DNA of 64,000 bases from Mactra quadrangularis (taxonomy: Eukaryota > Mollusca > Bivalvia > Venerida > Mactridae): contig CM046304.1 in the NCBI GenBank assembly GCA_025267735.1, forward strand, positions 3,596,001 to 3,660,000. The letters are read 5' to 3'. Every line of letters starts with the position of its first letter. The first letter of the stretch is position 1. A program made the translations under genes and the position numbers. Positions 9,841 to 23,159 of this stretch are shown one piece after another. Under the pieces are notes generated by a model. It worked only from the letters and a program-made list of their open reading frames with translations, searched no databases and was not told the origin of the DNA.

Positions 9841-12159
9841 ATGGAAAACAAAATACTTGCTATACTTGTTATATCTATGTTAGTCATAACCGTATCTTCC
9901 AATCCACTAACTGAAGCAGTAGTTGATCAACAAGAAATGCAAAACATGCTAGAATTAGAAGACTTTGAAGTTCATCCAACAAATGTTAAATGTGGTAAGT
10001 CTAGTTTTGTTAAAACTACTCAACGTTTTTGTGACAAGCATTTAAACGTTAAATCACTCCACAAAGGTTAAAGCTCATCTGAGCACTAAGAATGGCCAAT
10101 TCTCGTGCAAATGAAAAGTCTACGTTCTTTCATTTATTTTAAGTCTGATATGATTTCAAAATCTCTTTCATGTTCAAACTTCATAATGTCTGAGTGAATG
10201 CATATTGATATTACGTGTGCTTTAAAAAATTACTCAGGTGAGTAATTCAGAGATATATTTGCTCCCATGTTCACAATTCGATCAAACACAATTATTAGAT
10301 TGTCTACAAGGAACGAAGATCTATTTCAAAATTTGCCGTTTGATATATTAGTTTTGTTTTATTTTCATGACCATCATCAATTGCTTTTGTCGCGATATAA
10401 CCTTTATGTTTTGATGTGCCGCCGGACCCAAGCAACTTATTTGATAAAACGTTTTATCATGTTTCTTACGTTGCTTTTATTAAATTGTTCTTGTGTATAT
10501 TTTGAATCAAGTTAAAAATAACAAAGTCATAATGTGAATTTATGTTTGGAATATGACTTTATTTACTCTTTCTGTTAGAAATCAAAATTAATTTAATGTC
10601 GACTGAAACAAGCTATTCCAAGATATTCTAAGAAATATTCATATAGATATGGCAATAAATGTTTGATTTGTTGTATATATTGGTTATTTATCCATTATAT
10701 ATTCTTTGTTATTTTAATAATTTAGTTTTAATGGGACCAAAAGAAGCTGAAGACACACTGCTTAGAAAGAAACGAAGTGCCATAGGTAAGTGAATATTTT
10801 ATAGTTATTAAAACTTTTAGCTATATTGTTTGAATTATCATTGTCAATTTCTTTCGGCAAAATGTTATCGGTTTGTTGTTTTGGTGTGCCGCTATAACTA
10901 AACATAGAAATTTCAAGTAAAGACACCAACCTTCCACTCGAACGTCAATCAAATGTTATCATGTTTAAGCGATTGTTTCTCACCACGTGCAAGTTTTAGT
11001 ATTCAAATACAATAAATGTTTGTATTAAACAAAAATGCCCCAACGTTGGTCGAATTGTAAAGTTGTGAACTTGTATTTCTATTTCCACTAACCGGCTAAC
11101 ACTCAAGTAGACAAAATGAATCTAAAACTTACATCACATTAACATCATGTAAGCCTGTTGAAATTATTATTTACTCATTAGAAATTTCATTAATTTAGAC
11201 ATGCCATGCAGATCTTGTGTTAAACACATTTAATATCGCTTAAATACGAGTATAACATACATTTGTAAATATTTTACATTTTTACATTAAAGAATGTGTT
11301 CTTATTTCTAAAACTGATTGACTCAATTATTTATTGTCTACAACTATATCTAAAATTCGTGTCTTATGTTATTTCGTGTATGCATAAATATCAAATAACT
11401 ACAAATATAGTATATATATGTAAGTTTTATTTTTTAATGACAATTTTGTTGGCACGTAGCACCCAATATTGCTATAACGTAATTAAGTTTGAATAGAAAG
11501 CAAATTTTGGTTTCAAATAAAACAACTTATTCACAAAATGATAGCTCGATATACAATCATAAGTCTACATTCGTTTTAATTATCTTCGTTATGTTATGCT
11601 TGATTCGGACATGCAATAAATTACTGCAATGTTCAACTCTCTTAGTTTTTCTCATAAATTTATTTCATGCTTTTTAACTTATTTTATTTGTTTCAGATAA
11701 CCAATTCAAGTTTGGGATCTTAGGTAAGTTAAAATACAGGCAGTTTATCAATGAATTATACCAATTATTTTTTTGTTTCTTTTTACTTCATGAAAATCAA
11801 GTAAATTGTTATCTTACTTTCAAAATAAATTACTATAGCTACACCGTCTTTTTTATGTTTACTATGTTCATAAACAATGTCATATATGTTTTACTATTTA
11901 CAATCACTTGAAAGAAATACCACTGCACTAAACTAGACATCGCCTTAGATGTTTTGGCAAGTAAATTATGCAATGACTGGGAAGTATATGTGGACATTTT
12001 GTCTCATTAAATGATGATATATTTTCAGGTTTAGCTAATGTTGATCTTATTACGAGTGTATTAGATGATAAAACTCGTGGTAAAAGTCCAGTCCCTGTAA
12101 ATAGACCATCTACAACTAACCGTAGATTGTTGGAACTGATGATCAAAAATGGCCGCTAA
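9841..12159 (+). CDS. Gene A: secreted, probably amidated peptide precursor (123 aa, 4 coding exons)
   Basis: Coding exons: 9841-9994, 10726-10785, 11697-11723, 12029-12159, all joined at phase 1 with GT/AG borders (donors gtaagt, gtaagt, gtaagt; acceptors tttag, ttcag, ttcag). Seen in the protein: a hydrophobic N-terminal signal peptide (about residues 1-20, MENKILAILVISMLVITVSS), an acidic pro-region to about residue 67 with the only cysteine at 51, a furin-type RKKR site at residues 65-68, and then a cysteine-free 55-residue tail. The tail starts SAI, continues with the micro-exon peptide DNQFKFGIL, contains LANVDLITSVLDDK, then an NRR motif, and ends LLELMIKNGR-stop. Known of secreted peptides: C-terminal Gly-Arg is trimmed and the Gly becomes an amide. 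Inferred product: a 53-residue amidated peptide. AATAAA lies at 12304-12309. It is convergent with gene B. Family not recognised; neuropeptide/hormone is the best reading, a linear defence peptide is an alternative. Confidence 0.8.
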
Positions 12160-12303
12160 ATACAGACTACATGGATTAAACTCGACATATAAAACAAACA
12201 ACCTCAAATGAAGTGTTGGATTTGAGAATCTAACAAAAATGATTCAAAATGACTTTAGAGATGAGTGTAATTAATTTACTGTATTCATAACACTATATTA
12301 TGA

Positions 12304-12309
12304 AATAAA
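12304..12309 (+). terminator. Polyadenylation signal of gene A
   Basis: AATAAA 145 nt after the stop codon. The equivalent signals after exon pairs C (30164-30169) and D (57109-57114) sit 146 nt after their stops. Confidence 0.6.
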
Positions 12310-14572
12310 AATACAATTAAATGAAGGTATTGTTTTATTATTTTATGAAATACATCAGTACTGCAGTTTTCAAATTATGTTTGAAACTGCTGAACATCTA
12401 CAAGGTTTTGTCATTACTACCAGCATATCTTTATAGCATCATGAATTGATTTTGTTGAATGATCATATAGATAATGTCTGAATAGATACACTAACTGATT
12501 CAATTAAGCTACCGAAAAGGCATGTAGCATTATCCTTACAGTTGTATATGATGTTACGACAATCAGCTCTGATTCTGCGATGTGTAACATCATTGTGTCC
12601 CACAAGTGTACACTAATGGGAGTCAACGGAACTAGCATCATGGTTCTACTTAATTAAATTATTATATAACATATTTAACTAAGTTACATCACTGGTAAGC
12701 TGTGTCTAATTTCTATGACAGCTAAAATAAACCCTTCTTCTGAGTTCATTTGCCTGTGGGCTACAAATCTATAACATAATCAGGTGTTGATTTGGCTGGC
12801 TCTCATATACCCGAACCGTAACCAGCTATCAATGATATCACTATATCACTGACACAGGAATCTGTATTGCCACAAAACATGCGATCGATTAGAATGTAAT
12901 TGATGCAGTTAACATAGAAATCAATGTTTTATCTGACTTACCATGATTCGTAAAGTACGTTTTTTTGTTTCCCTATCATTCTTGAATCATAAACGAAGCA
13001 CACAAGCCAAAACATCTCGATGATGAAACACCATGACATCGCCATTGTCAATTATCTTGCAAATATCATGACAATGAAACCATAGAAGTAGCTAATATAA
13101 TACCTGAAAATATTAGTTGTATATATAGAACATTTTATATTATGACATATTAGCACTCAGTTTCAGATAAGGTAAAACGATGAGTGGTTAGATTGCACTG
13201 CTTGTTTATAGTGAAAACATTGCAATTTTGCTTTTTTATCATTTATGTTTGAATTATGTAACATAGTTATTCTGTCATTGCTGATTAGTTTTATACTCAT
13301 CAGAAATTTATGCGATATTAATGAGTGACAATAATCAGTTACAAATTAATAATATATAAGATCATAAATGCGAATTTAAATACACTTACATGCATACATT
13401 ACATCTTATTCAATCGTAAGCAAAGATATGTGCACAACAAACTGTAAAACCTGAATATAGCCGACAAAACGAGAGGGTTGTACTACAGCATTATCTCGGT
13501 ACGTTTCAATATTGCCGATGTATAATTGTTTGAAGTTCTTGTTTTTAAAAGTAAACTTTAATTCCTTCAAATTGAAGTAAACATACTTAAATTTAAATAC
13601 GTGTTATATGTACATTTTGTAAGTGATCCTTAAACAGCCCTGATGGATTCACATATCAAAATAAACAGATCTGCTTAAACTAACACATATATACATATAC
13701 TTATGTACCAAAAGATGCGGGGCACCAAGTGTGTGGTTGATTCTGTACGACGTACATTATTATTGTCAACATGTTCCGTATATATAACACGTTTTCAAGT
13801 ACATTTCAAGTTAACTGTGTTACTTGTGAATAAGCAGCTAGCATACTACTTAGGGATAATGGAACTTTAAATAAGTGTTAATCACCCTTATTATAACATT
13901 GTCTACCCATTGTCTTACCCGTATCACAAGTACAAGGGTAACGCAATATCACTTCATGTTTCAATTGTAATTGAAAGCAGCAATGGAGCTATTAATCACT
14001 ATGAAAACAACCAACTTAAGGTGAGATAGGTAGAAGTTAAGACCTTTGGTTGGTTTGAATATATCTTGCTTTAAAAGTTTATTTGGTGCCAACAGCACAG
14101 TCATGGATTAATGATTCTAAAAGGTAATGCATACCCTAGCAGAGACAATGCATGTTTTGTAATTAACATTAGATTATTCTTTTACAAATAAAATTGTTCA
14201 TACAGTCAGGGCAAAAGAAAAGTGCTAGAAATGTCAATTGACATATAATTATACCTTTTCAGAGGTTTCTTTAAACGGATTCAATACCATCCTATATTTA
14301 AATACAATCATTTTCCAATTTCATTATTCGTTTTGTTCTTGGCCAAGGCATTTTTGCCTATGAAATTTACAAAAACCGGAAAAAATAATGCAGCTCGCAT
14401 CGTCAATTAAGGACAACAAAAGGAAAGCATGAGAAATTCTGCAGGAAATCATTAGAATTGCCCATACAATGGTATAACTGAAATGACGTTTTAACGTGTG
14501 TTTCAGTAATTAAACAAATAGCTAGTGTACTTCTATATCATAATAATCTTTGTCATTATTATTTTATTGCAG

Positions 14573-14695
14573 AACGAATAACTGATAGTCGAAAAGTTAG
14601 TGAAATGATCAAGCTACTCATTCCGAGTTCTTTTGATAATTTAAAATTAACTGTCAGTGTTTGTATTACTGGAAAGAAAATGAATTATGAATAAT
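14573..14695 (+). other. Exon-like open stretch, block 1
   Basis: After a good acceptor (attttattgcag) one frame is open for about 40 codons, including RKVSEMIKLLIPSSFDN, and ends with TAA. The same stretch is at about 33703-33823 in block 2 and, with the acceptor lost (ttgccg), at about 62396-62517 in block 3. No partner exon found; may be chance or a dead exon. Confidence 0.25.
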
Positions 14696-17600
14696 TTAAG
14701 GCTAAGTGACATACAACATAGTCTGAGAAACATGCGTTAAAATCATCAAATGGGTTGAATTTTTATGCATAAACACCTTTTTTTGCAGAAACTGTTATAT
14801 TGTAATAAGCAGTAAAATTGCTATCTTTAGAACACTGCCTTATTGCTCCAAAAATACTATTCAGTTGCTGTTCCTTATATATTCAACATTTCTTTCTTAA
14901 AACAAAATGGGGGGGGGGTTAGAAAAAATGAAATTTATAAGTTAAAATCAGTAAACGAGTAGTTTAAACGATTTTTTACGGGAATGGATTTTACAAGGAT
15001 AATGACAAAAAGAAGAAATTCATCTGAAGGAAGCAAGAGTTGCAAGTGCAGAGAATGTGAATTAGAAAATCATTATGTCAGGATATATAAGATAATTCAT
15101 ACTAGGATGAACATTGCACAATAAACTATTTTATAACGTACTGAATTTAGTCTACGAAACTTCTGATATTTTCAGTTACCAGATGGTTTGAGTCATCAAA
15201 TGAGATAAGATTTTCCTTCATTAGTTCCATTCCTATTTCAATTTACCTACCAGTTTCTTAAATACTGAATACGATGCGCGATTTTACTATTCAATAATTT
15301 GCCAGGCATATAATATGAAGTCAAGTGACCTTCCATTATTCATAAGCAATTTAGATGCCAACACGCACTTGAAAAGTTCTTTGTCAAAAATGTATTATTA
15401 ATGTTTCATATATCAAGGTCTCTTTCCGATCAATGCTAAAAGTTTTCCTTTTCAATGGCAAAATCACGACATAACATTATTTGTCATGAATATTACACCG
15501 TTCATTGTTGATCGTTCATTCATATGATGGATTATAATGTATTTAAGATCTAACCTTCATGGTATTTAAAGCATTCGTACGATGTTAATCTTTACAATGA
15601 TATTTAAACAGAGATATACATCCAAGCATATTGCTTGCCTGCTACATTCATCAATATATGCATTGCTTGTAAAAAGATAAGCAAACTTATTATTATTATT
15701 ACATGTATATACCATATGTGTATTTCGCTCTTTTAATATTGAAATCATGTTCAAAAGGCCTTCACTATTATACATCAGGAAAAGTAACATAACAGTAAAA
15801 ATCGTAAATTAAATGTAATCGTAAAACGTAAAGAGTTTTAAGTCACTACTTGTAATATTGAATCAGTTTTGTAAAATTTAGTCCTATTATAATTTTTCCA
15901 AAAATAACTGACCATGATGTACCATGTGTAATTTGTCTTACTATTCTACTTTTTTCTGTATTCTATTAATATGATTAGCTTGACGTTTTGTAAATAATCC
16001 CATGCTGTATATAACCTGGGTTAAATATAGTATACGATATATTCTGTTCTGTCTGAAAAAATCAAGTCTAAAAAGGTCAAACCATACATAACTTCAACTG
16101 TTTCAATTGTGCTACATCCAATTCTAAGTAAAAATGTTTTTCTGAAGTTCTCAAGTTCACATTAGTTACAATCAGTTTGTGTTTTTTTTAATTTCATTAA
16201 TCATTCAATAACATGTTTAAAAAGTCTTAAAGAAGATTATGTATAATACTTCTCACCAAGGTAGTTAAGGACATCATTTAAATTTTTTATATCTGTAAGG
16301 TTGACAATTTTAACAGAATTAATTTCCTTAAATGTCACCTTATGTGTGACTCAAATGGCTTGATGAATTTATCTGAAGTGCAATTGGTGCTCAGAGCAAT
16401 AACTACAATTGCGTCTTATATATTTATTCTATTGTACTGCATATATTTAGCATGATAGCTTTCAGGCTCATTAGTCTTTAAATAGCCCAAAGGCATTCTA
16501 AGCTAACTCTTTAAACATATTAGCAAAAACCAAGATTTAATATATTTATTTACCATTACTACAAAGGATGACAATTAAGTTGGTTGCGCTGGTTATGGGA
16601 AGATTTCAATCGCAGGATGGCAATATAACAATATTTAATGATGAAATAGCAGCAATAAACTTAGCTCTAATTTAAATGTCAAATAAAAATGCCACATTTT
16701 ATATTTTCGTCTTATTCATTTTCTGTATGATTGACCTTTAAAAATTACAACTCGACTTTTAATAACTTTGTAACTAAATATAACTTAAAACTTATATATG
16801 TCGTCAATATATAATACCTTAGTATTATTCGTCAACTACAATGAAGTCCTGTACTATTTAGTGTATAAACATTTTTTGTATAGAACTACACTGTAATAGT
16901 CTAATTGAAAAGTTATTACAAATAGAATTTATCCTTCATAAGACAACGGTAACACCAAACATAGCATTGTTTCAAAATTACTTCGTAGACATAATCTGTC
17001 AAATCGAACAGACAATACAAATATGTTATGTAACGATGAAACAATGTCTCATATTGATAATGTATTGTTAACTTTTATTCTCGATTACAGTGACATTGTA
17101 TTGTTTATTCGTCTACAAGTCACCGTCACAAATTGTTTTAGACAATCAATCAAATAAATGGATTTCATTTTATGCTATCATGTTAGCTACTCGAACGAAT
17201 TCTGTCTCAAGTTGACTAGACGTGCTTTTTCTATATATTTTATATAGTCTATAAGTTAAAACTCGTACCATAGCACCAAATTGTGTTTTGGCTATCAGTT
17301 GTGTTTATGCAAAAAATATTTTGATTTGATATGAAAACCAAATAAGAAATGAGTAAATCTCTAAACGTATGTTTTTGTGACTTTATTTGCTAATCATGTT
17401 TAAATAAGGATAGAAAGCAACAACAAAAATGAGTATAAAAGCAAAATAAAGACTGCAGTAAGAAATTGTACCAAACCTATTGAAATTAAGCATTATTGCT
17501 CACTCGTTTACCTGTATATATTTGACTTCATGATACTCAGTGTATTAATATATTGTATACTGTGTTACTCTTTAAAACAAGATAAATATATAAGATAATT

Positions 17601-18523
17601 GGTAACCGATATATTTCATGTAACAAGCTTTAGACAAATTTATTTATAGCCTTATTGATTTGTTACAGGAACTTTTATAATTTTCCCAAAAACTACATAA
17701 ATACTATTTATACCTGAATTGATATTTAGATATCAACTTCATAGACGTGATATCATCACTTGCTTTCGGAATTATGTAACCTTTGTGCGTTTCTGTGTCG
17801 TTAAACTAAATATATATATCAAACTAAACTTATTTTATTATTTAGACCAATGGTTTTACTTCATGTACTCAACATAAAATATTATTGGTATAAATTTTCC
17901 TTGACATTTTAGTCGATGATAGCTGACTAAAAATGAAGCATTACCTAGTGCAATATTCTTCATATTCATCAAACCATATATCTTAACAACACGACATGAA
18001 GTTGATAGTTTCTGGGTGTCATTTACTGGTTTCAAAGTCAAAACAATGCTTATATACACTGACTGTACTCTGATGTATCTCTCCAATACAAACTATAAAT
18101 ATTGTATTCTGATAATCCGTAGGTGGTGTCTGTTAACTGATGGTAATGTATTATTTAGTTCTTGAAATATACTGTCTATTAAATATCAAGAAGGATATCT
18201 TTGTAGTAGATGCAAGTATGCCCGTAGAACATGACTATAGGGCGTCCCATTATTTTGTTTGTTAGTTCACATAGACTGATTGATTGTGCAGGATTGTTTG
18301 GTGCTATTTGATATATATAATGACTGGTCTATATATGTTATTCCTAAACAAAGTCTATTTGTATATACAATACAGTACAAAAGTATATTTCAATTTGTTT
18401 TGACGATAACACTTCTATAAACTACCACTCTAGTAATCCAGGTCTCTGTTTTAGAACATGTATAGGTAACTTTTGTATGTAAGATTTTGTTTATTTTACA
18501 ATTGGATTCAGTCAAATCCAAAA

Positions 18524-18593
18524 TACCTGGTTAGCCTAGTCGGTAGAGTAATACATCATCAAAGACTTGTGGGTTTAATTCCAGAATAAGGTA
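18524..18593 (+). repeat. Old tRNA-like fragment, block 1
   Basis: tacctggttagcctagtcgg (A-box-like) and gggtttaattcc (B-box-like). Too degenerate to be a tRNA gene. Same relic at 43101-43168. Confidence 0.5.
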
Positions 18594-19285
18594 AAACTAT
18601 CTTTGTTGCATTTGAAATAAAAATGAATGGTAGTATACATTTTGTCGCAAAATGTCTCATGCTAGCTAGTTGCCAATTTAGAGAAGTTATTGTTTAAAAG
18701 CTTAGCTTTAGAAAACTGAAGTTTCCTATGACATATGCTTGTTATCTCAAAACAAATAATTCTAACGTAGAAACGAGCTGGGTAACAATTATAAATGTTT
18801 CGTGATTTTATCACTTCTTTGTTTATGTCAAATTGAACAACTAATTAATCACATTATCAGTATCTATTGGTACTGTGTATACACAGTGTTTATACATATA
18901 TCTTCTTCTTCTTCCAATTACTGCGCAAGATCCCTCTCTGTGATATTTGTCAGGATAAAAAGAAACATAACGATTTATTCAATATGACGTATTCATGTAA
19001 ATAAAATACTTTTAGCCATTTTAAAAGATTGAAATATGAAATTGTATGATCCCTTTTTGAAATTTTGTCACCGATGTATATTGCTATTGTTTGTTCATAT
19101 ATAAACCTGTTTGGTCAAGTGTGACATAAGTGCTCTCTAGAACCTGGTTTAAAAACCAAGTAGCAATTATTTTGTCAGTGTCCGTTCTTAGTCGGAATCC
19201 CCTTTGGTTCTTGTTATAGTTATTTGTTGGACAATATGTTTTTACATCATGTTTTATCAAAGAAACAATTCAATATTTTTACTAT

Positions 19286-19291
19286 TTTATT
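19286..19291 (-). terminator. Polyadenylation signal of gene B
   Basis: AATAAA on the reverse strand, at nearly the same distance from the stop codon as in gene E (169 versus 170 nt). Confidence 0.5.
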
Positions 19292-19459
19292 TAAATGAAA
19301 TTGTTGTAAATATAAATTGAATATCACATTTTTTCTTTAAGTAGCTTTTATCGCTTTTGTAAATTATAAGATTTTACGTAACTCAGCCATCAAATCGTCT
19401 CTTAGTCTATCGTGTTCTCATATGTCAAAGGTGTCATCTAGGCTTCGGGTGATTTGTAT

Positions 19460-22325
19460 CTATCGTCCATGTCTCATCATCAGCTTCATCAATCTACTGT
19501 TTGGCGATGGCCTATTGTAAGTTTCTGCCTTGTTGCCTCGTTCTTTATCATCCAAAACACTGGTAATTAAATCTACATTGGCTAAACCTGTAAGTAAGTT
19601 CATCAAATAATAAATGAAGAACATAATCGTCACACCGTACTACGAACAAAAATACTTTCAGCTTAAAGGAACCTAAGAACATGTCAGGAACGGCAACAGT
19701 AAAACATTAATTTTCCATACAGACATACAGCAAAGAGCGAGATGTAGCTTTTCTTACAAAAAGAACATCATAAACAAATAAAGAAAGCATGGATTTAGGT
19801 GTAGTCAGGCTTAGAAAAAAGCAAATGACTACATTATTGCCACTAAAGGGTTTAAATACATAATTGAAGTATATGACAAAGGTCTGCATCATGCACTAGT
19901 AAAATCCAGAAAATTGTTTCAAAACCGATAGAATTTAGATTGACATTTGTCTATTTATCATGTTGACCGAATATCAATTTAAGTTATGGTATGATGAAAA
20001 TATGTAAGGCCTTAATTTAAAGTCATTCTTGCCATTTTATCTGAGCACTAACAAGTAAACACGTTGTTCGACTGTACGTTTTTACAAAGAAAAAAACGCT
20101 ATAATTATTCTATATATTTAATTTCACATTGTTGTTGTTCCAATGGTAATTTTAATAGATATTATAAACACAGATTTAACTCAATTTATACAATGAAATA
20201 AATAACTAGGTAATTTAATTGTTTCTCCGTGTGCTTTTAATTATTTACTGAAATTGATAAGTAACTTACCTAAAATTCCAAATTTAAATTGGTTGTCTGA
20301 AAATGAATAAATAAAAAACATTTAATAAGTTTAAATACTGTGTTAAGACACTCATATAATTCATTTAAAATTGGTAGAGCATAGAGGTATTTCTACGTCG
20401 GTATTCTCGACTTATTACTCAATATACGTCTGAATGCCCAGACGTAAAACATTGAAAATAATTTGGCTACAAATTTGCTGAAGAAAAGAAGAGAAATATA
20501 TTAAGTTTGTTTAATTTTCTTTTTTCTTTCTTGTGCATACTTTTACTATATAAATTGTCCTGAGATAATAAATGAAGTAAGACGAATGAAATGACACCAA
20601 TAATTTGAATAGATTCCGTGCATGACCCGATAAGTTACTTTGAAATACCCTAGTGCGACGATCGCAAACAATATTTGGCTAAGGCCTTTCATTTGGTGTT
20701 ATTAAGTATATTCTTAATATGTGTACCATACTATGTATTTTTTAAACACTATGATAAAAAAGCTTACAACATGTACTTACATATTTATAAATCAAACATA
20801 TATTATAAAAAACATGCGCAATGTAAATATTAAAATCTATACATGAAATGTCTTCATTTGCATAAATAAAACCAACTAACAAGTCGTACTTCTATTGTGC
20901 CTTAATAAATTATCTTCGGATGCGTTCTTAATAGGTACTCAAGTATGTATTTTGTAAACTTTATGATAAAAAGAAAACTTACAACATGTACTAACATATT
21001 TATAATATCAAACATTTATTTAAAAAAAAGGCGCAGTATAAATATTAAAATTTACATATGAAATGTCTTCATTTGCATAAATAAAACTAACTAACCAGTC
21101 GTACTTCTCGGGTTTTCGAATGCGTTCTTAATAGGTGCTCAAGTATGCATTTTGTAAACTTTATGATAAAAAGAAAACGTACAACATGTACTTATATATT
21201 TATAATATCAAACATTTATTATAAAAAAATCCATGCGCTGTGTAAATATTCTCTATTCTATATAAAACGTACTAACCTATCGTACTTCGTTTGAGTCTTA
21301 GTAAATTATTTTCGGATTCTTTTGGTCCCATCAAAACTAAAAATGAAAATATAAATAACGAAGGATCTATATTAAAGTTATAACATGCGATATTACTATC
21401 AGAATAAGTTAATCTCAGACAAGAATTTTGATAACAATAAATCCTTACAAATTCATTAATTTCTAAATATCAGTAATGTATTGTGTATATAAGCGTTAGA
21501 AAAGCAAAAGTCAGAAAATCATTCGACACTGATATACATAATGTAATTATATTAAGTAAATTAGAAATACATGTTTCTGAGATTATCATTGGTATCTGTT
21601 TGAATCGTCTTGGAAAAATCAGACTTTCTTTCTTTTCTATCAAATCCACATGTAGTGTGCTGTGTGGAGTAATAAGCATATCAATGTATTCCGTAGCAAA
21701 TTTCAATATCATGTCTTTTTATATCTGATTTAGCCGCCCGGCTAATTCAGTTGGTAGCACGCAAGTCTACTGATCGAGGGGCCGTAGGTTCGATTCCCAG
21801 GTGGGCCTTCTTTCGTTGAGCTCGGTCATGAACTTATTTCTATGGCCATTCTCCATCCTACCTATGAATTTTGATTATGTAGGGCAGTTGTCAGTCTCTG
21901 ACGAAAGAATGCGCTTAATAGTTGGGTAACAAGTAAATTCAGAGAGTTAGCCTTTCAGGAGGAGTGAATAAGTTGACTGGTATATGACCTATACAATGTG
22001 TTGCTACGGAGTTAAACAAAAAAAAAACAACAAAAAAAACAAACAAACAAATTTAGAAATAAAGGAGTCTGACAACTCATCGGAAATAGAGATAGATAGA
22101 AATTAACGTACTCATTGATATGACTTGTATTGAATTTAAAATAGAATGGGTGTTAAACATACCACATTTAACATTTGATGGATGAACTTCGAAATCTTCC
22201 AGTTCTAATATATCTTGTACCTCTGTTAGGTCAACTATTGATTCGCTAATATGATTGGAAGATACCTTTATAATAACCATCGACATTACAATCACCAACA
22301 TATTTAATAATACTTTGTTTTCCAT
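19460..22325 (-). CDS. Gene B: secreted, probably amidated peptide precursor (125 aa, 4 coding exons)
   Basis: Reverse-strand paralogue of gene A. Coding exons: 22325-22163, 21336-21277, 20296-20270, 19587-19460 (first exon begins at acceptor position 22343). All joints are phase 1; donors gtatgt, gttagt, gtaagt. The protein has a signal peptide (MENKVLLNMLVIVMSMVIIK..., about 23 residues), an acidic pro-region ending RLKR (R-x-K-R, furin type), then STI, the micro-exon peptide DNQFKFGIL, LANVDLITSVLDDK, and a C-terminus NSRLMKLMMRHGR-stop. The Gly-Arg end again predicts an amide, giving a peptide of about 52 residues. The core is unchanged from gene A although most codons there differ synonymously, which shows selection on the protein; the far C-terminus and the pro-region differ. 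Intron 2 contains two decayed tandem copies of exon 2. An AATAAA (19291-19286) follows 169 nt after the stop. Function not recognised. Confidence 0.8.
20700..21276 (-). repeat. Tandem duplication in gene B intron 2 carrying decayed exon-2 copies
   Basis: Roughly 200-bp units starting near 20,734, 20,946 and 21,146 share tgtattttgtaaac, tatgataaaaa and tacaacatgtact motifs. On the reverse strand, remnants of exon 2 lie near 20925-20881 (encodes SEDNLLRHNRSTT-like, keeps the gttagt donor) and 21127-21091 (deleted further). The true exon 2 (21336-21277) ends the third unit. Gene E has only traces of this array. Confidence 0.65.
21733..22051 (+). mobile_element. Family-1 SINE downstream of gene B exon 1 (in intron 2)
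   Basis: Full-length element in gene B intron 2, opposite to the gene, with a long A/C-rich tail. It occupies the same site as 46231-46496 in gene E, so it was inserted before the blocks duplicated. The left flank atctgattta (21723-21732) is the target-duplication half, whose partner survives in the other copy (46495-46504). Confidence 0.87.
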
Positions 22326-22950
22326 TTTTAAAATTTCGGAAGTCTGAAATGATAAAAAAATTCAACTTTGTAACTAGTATCAAAAAGAAAAAATTAGAAA
22401 ATAGTTATTATACAAATAAACATTGCCCATTATTTTTGGGGGGTCAAATTTACAAATTATAGACATCGAAAACATATAATAATATAATATGATGGAATTT
22501 TCAAACTTGTTAACTTTTTTATTGTACCTTTACATACATAAGTGAAGGCTAAAATACTAAATGACTAAAAGGCATTAGGGAAACTGCCATCTTTGTTACA
22601 AGAAGGTGAAACATGAATTATATTTATGACTTTTTTTCTCATCAAATAATGGTCAGCCCAAATTAAATAACACAATACATTTATGAAACAAGTGCTAAAA
22701 ATTAAAATATTAAACAGAAGCTATCATCTTTGTTACAATAATGTGTCACACCAATGGTTGTAATTATAATGTTTTTTCCAACAAATATTGTGGTCAGGAC
22801 CTACCATCATATACCTGTATAAGAAAAAGAATTAAAAATGTACGGAAGGTCGTTGTTTATTTAAATGAACAAAATATTTGTAATAATTATCACTTACATA
22901 AAGATTTGAACATGACCGAAAATAAAAATACTAAAATCATATAAACTTAC

Positions 22951-23159
22951 ATTTTCTTATGCAGTCAACACACAACCTACGATGATCTCTAACGTTTCTC
23001 GGCAAACAAACAACGGTCTCTATGCCTTTATATGTTTCATCTGCAAATGAACTTAGCATTGCTGTCGTTGGAACATGTCATACAGACAGACAGGAAACAG
23101 GACAGCATAAAAGGAAATCATGGCCTGTCCTATCGATAAAATAGGTAATGAAACACTTT
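22951..23159 (-). promoter_or_regulatory. Promoter and non-coding first exon of gene B
   Basis: On the reverse strand, a TATA-like catataaag (23034-23026) precedes a non-coding exon ending at 22951 before the donor gtaagt (22950-22945). The intron runs to the acceptor tttcag at 22344. The exon shares tttgccga and agatcat with genes A and E. The 20-bp block conserved with gene A (AAAGTGTTTCATTACCTATT) is at 23159-23140. Confidence 0.62.

Larger units (their letters stand above)
12310..19120. other. Spacer between genes A and B
   Basis: Gene-free spacer of block 1. It contains a tRNA-like relic (18524-18593), a G10 run (14909) and an exon-like stretch at 14573-14695. No intact ORF supported. 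14,090-18,050 is the near-identical tract with block 2. Confidence 0.6.

Noticed and set aside
9841..10071. Single-exon 76-residue protein from gene A start
   Set aside because: Reading through the gtaagt donor at 9995 adds a tail not conserved in B or E, whereas the spliced form is conserved.
14909..14918. G10 run (G11 at 34035)
   Set aside because: Single homopolymer, not a G-quadruplex with separate tracts.
15566..15790. 74-residue reverse ORF, nearly identical at 34695-34904
   Set aside because: The match reflects overall block identity in this tract; block 3 does not keep the frame.
17856..18086. 76-residue reverse ORF, also at 42346-42576
   Set aside because: Lies in the near-identical tract, no signal or domain, and no codon-pattern evidence.
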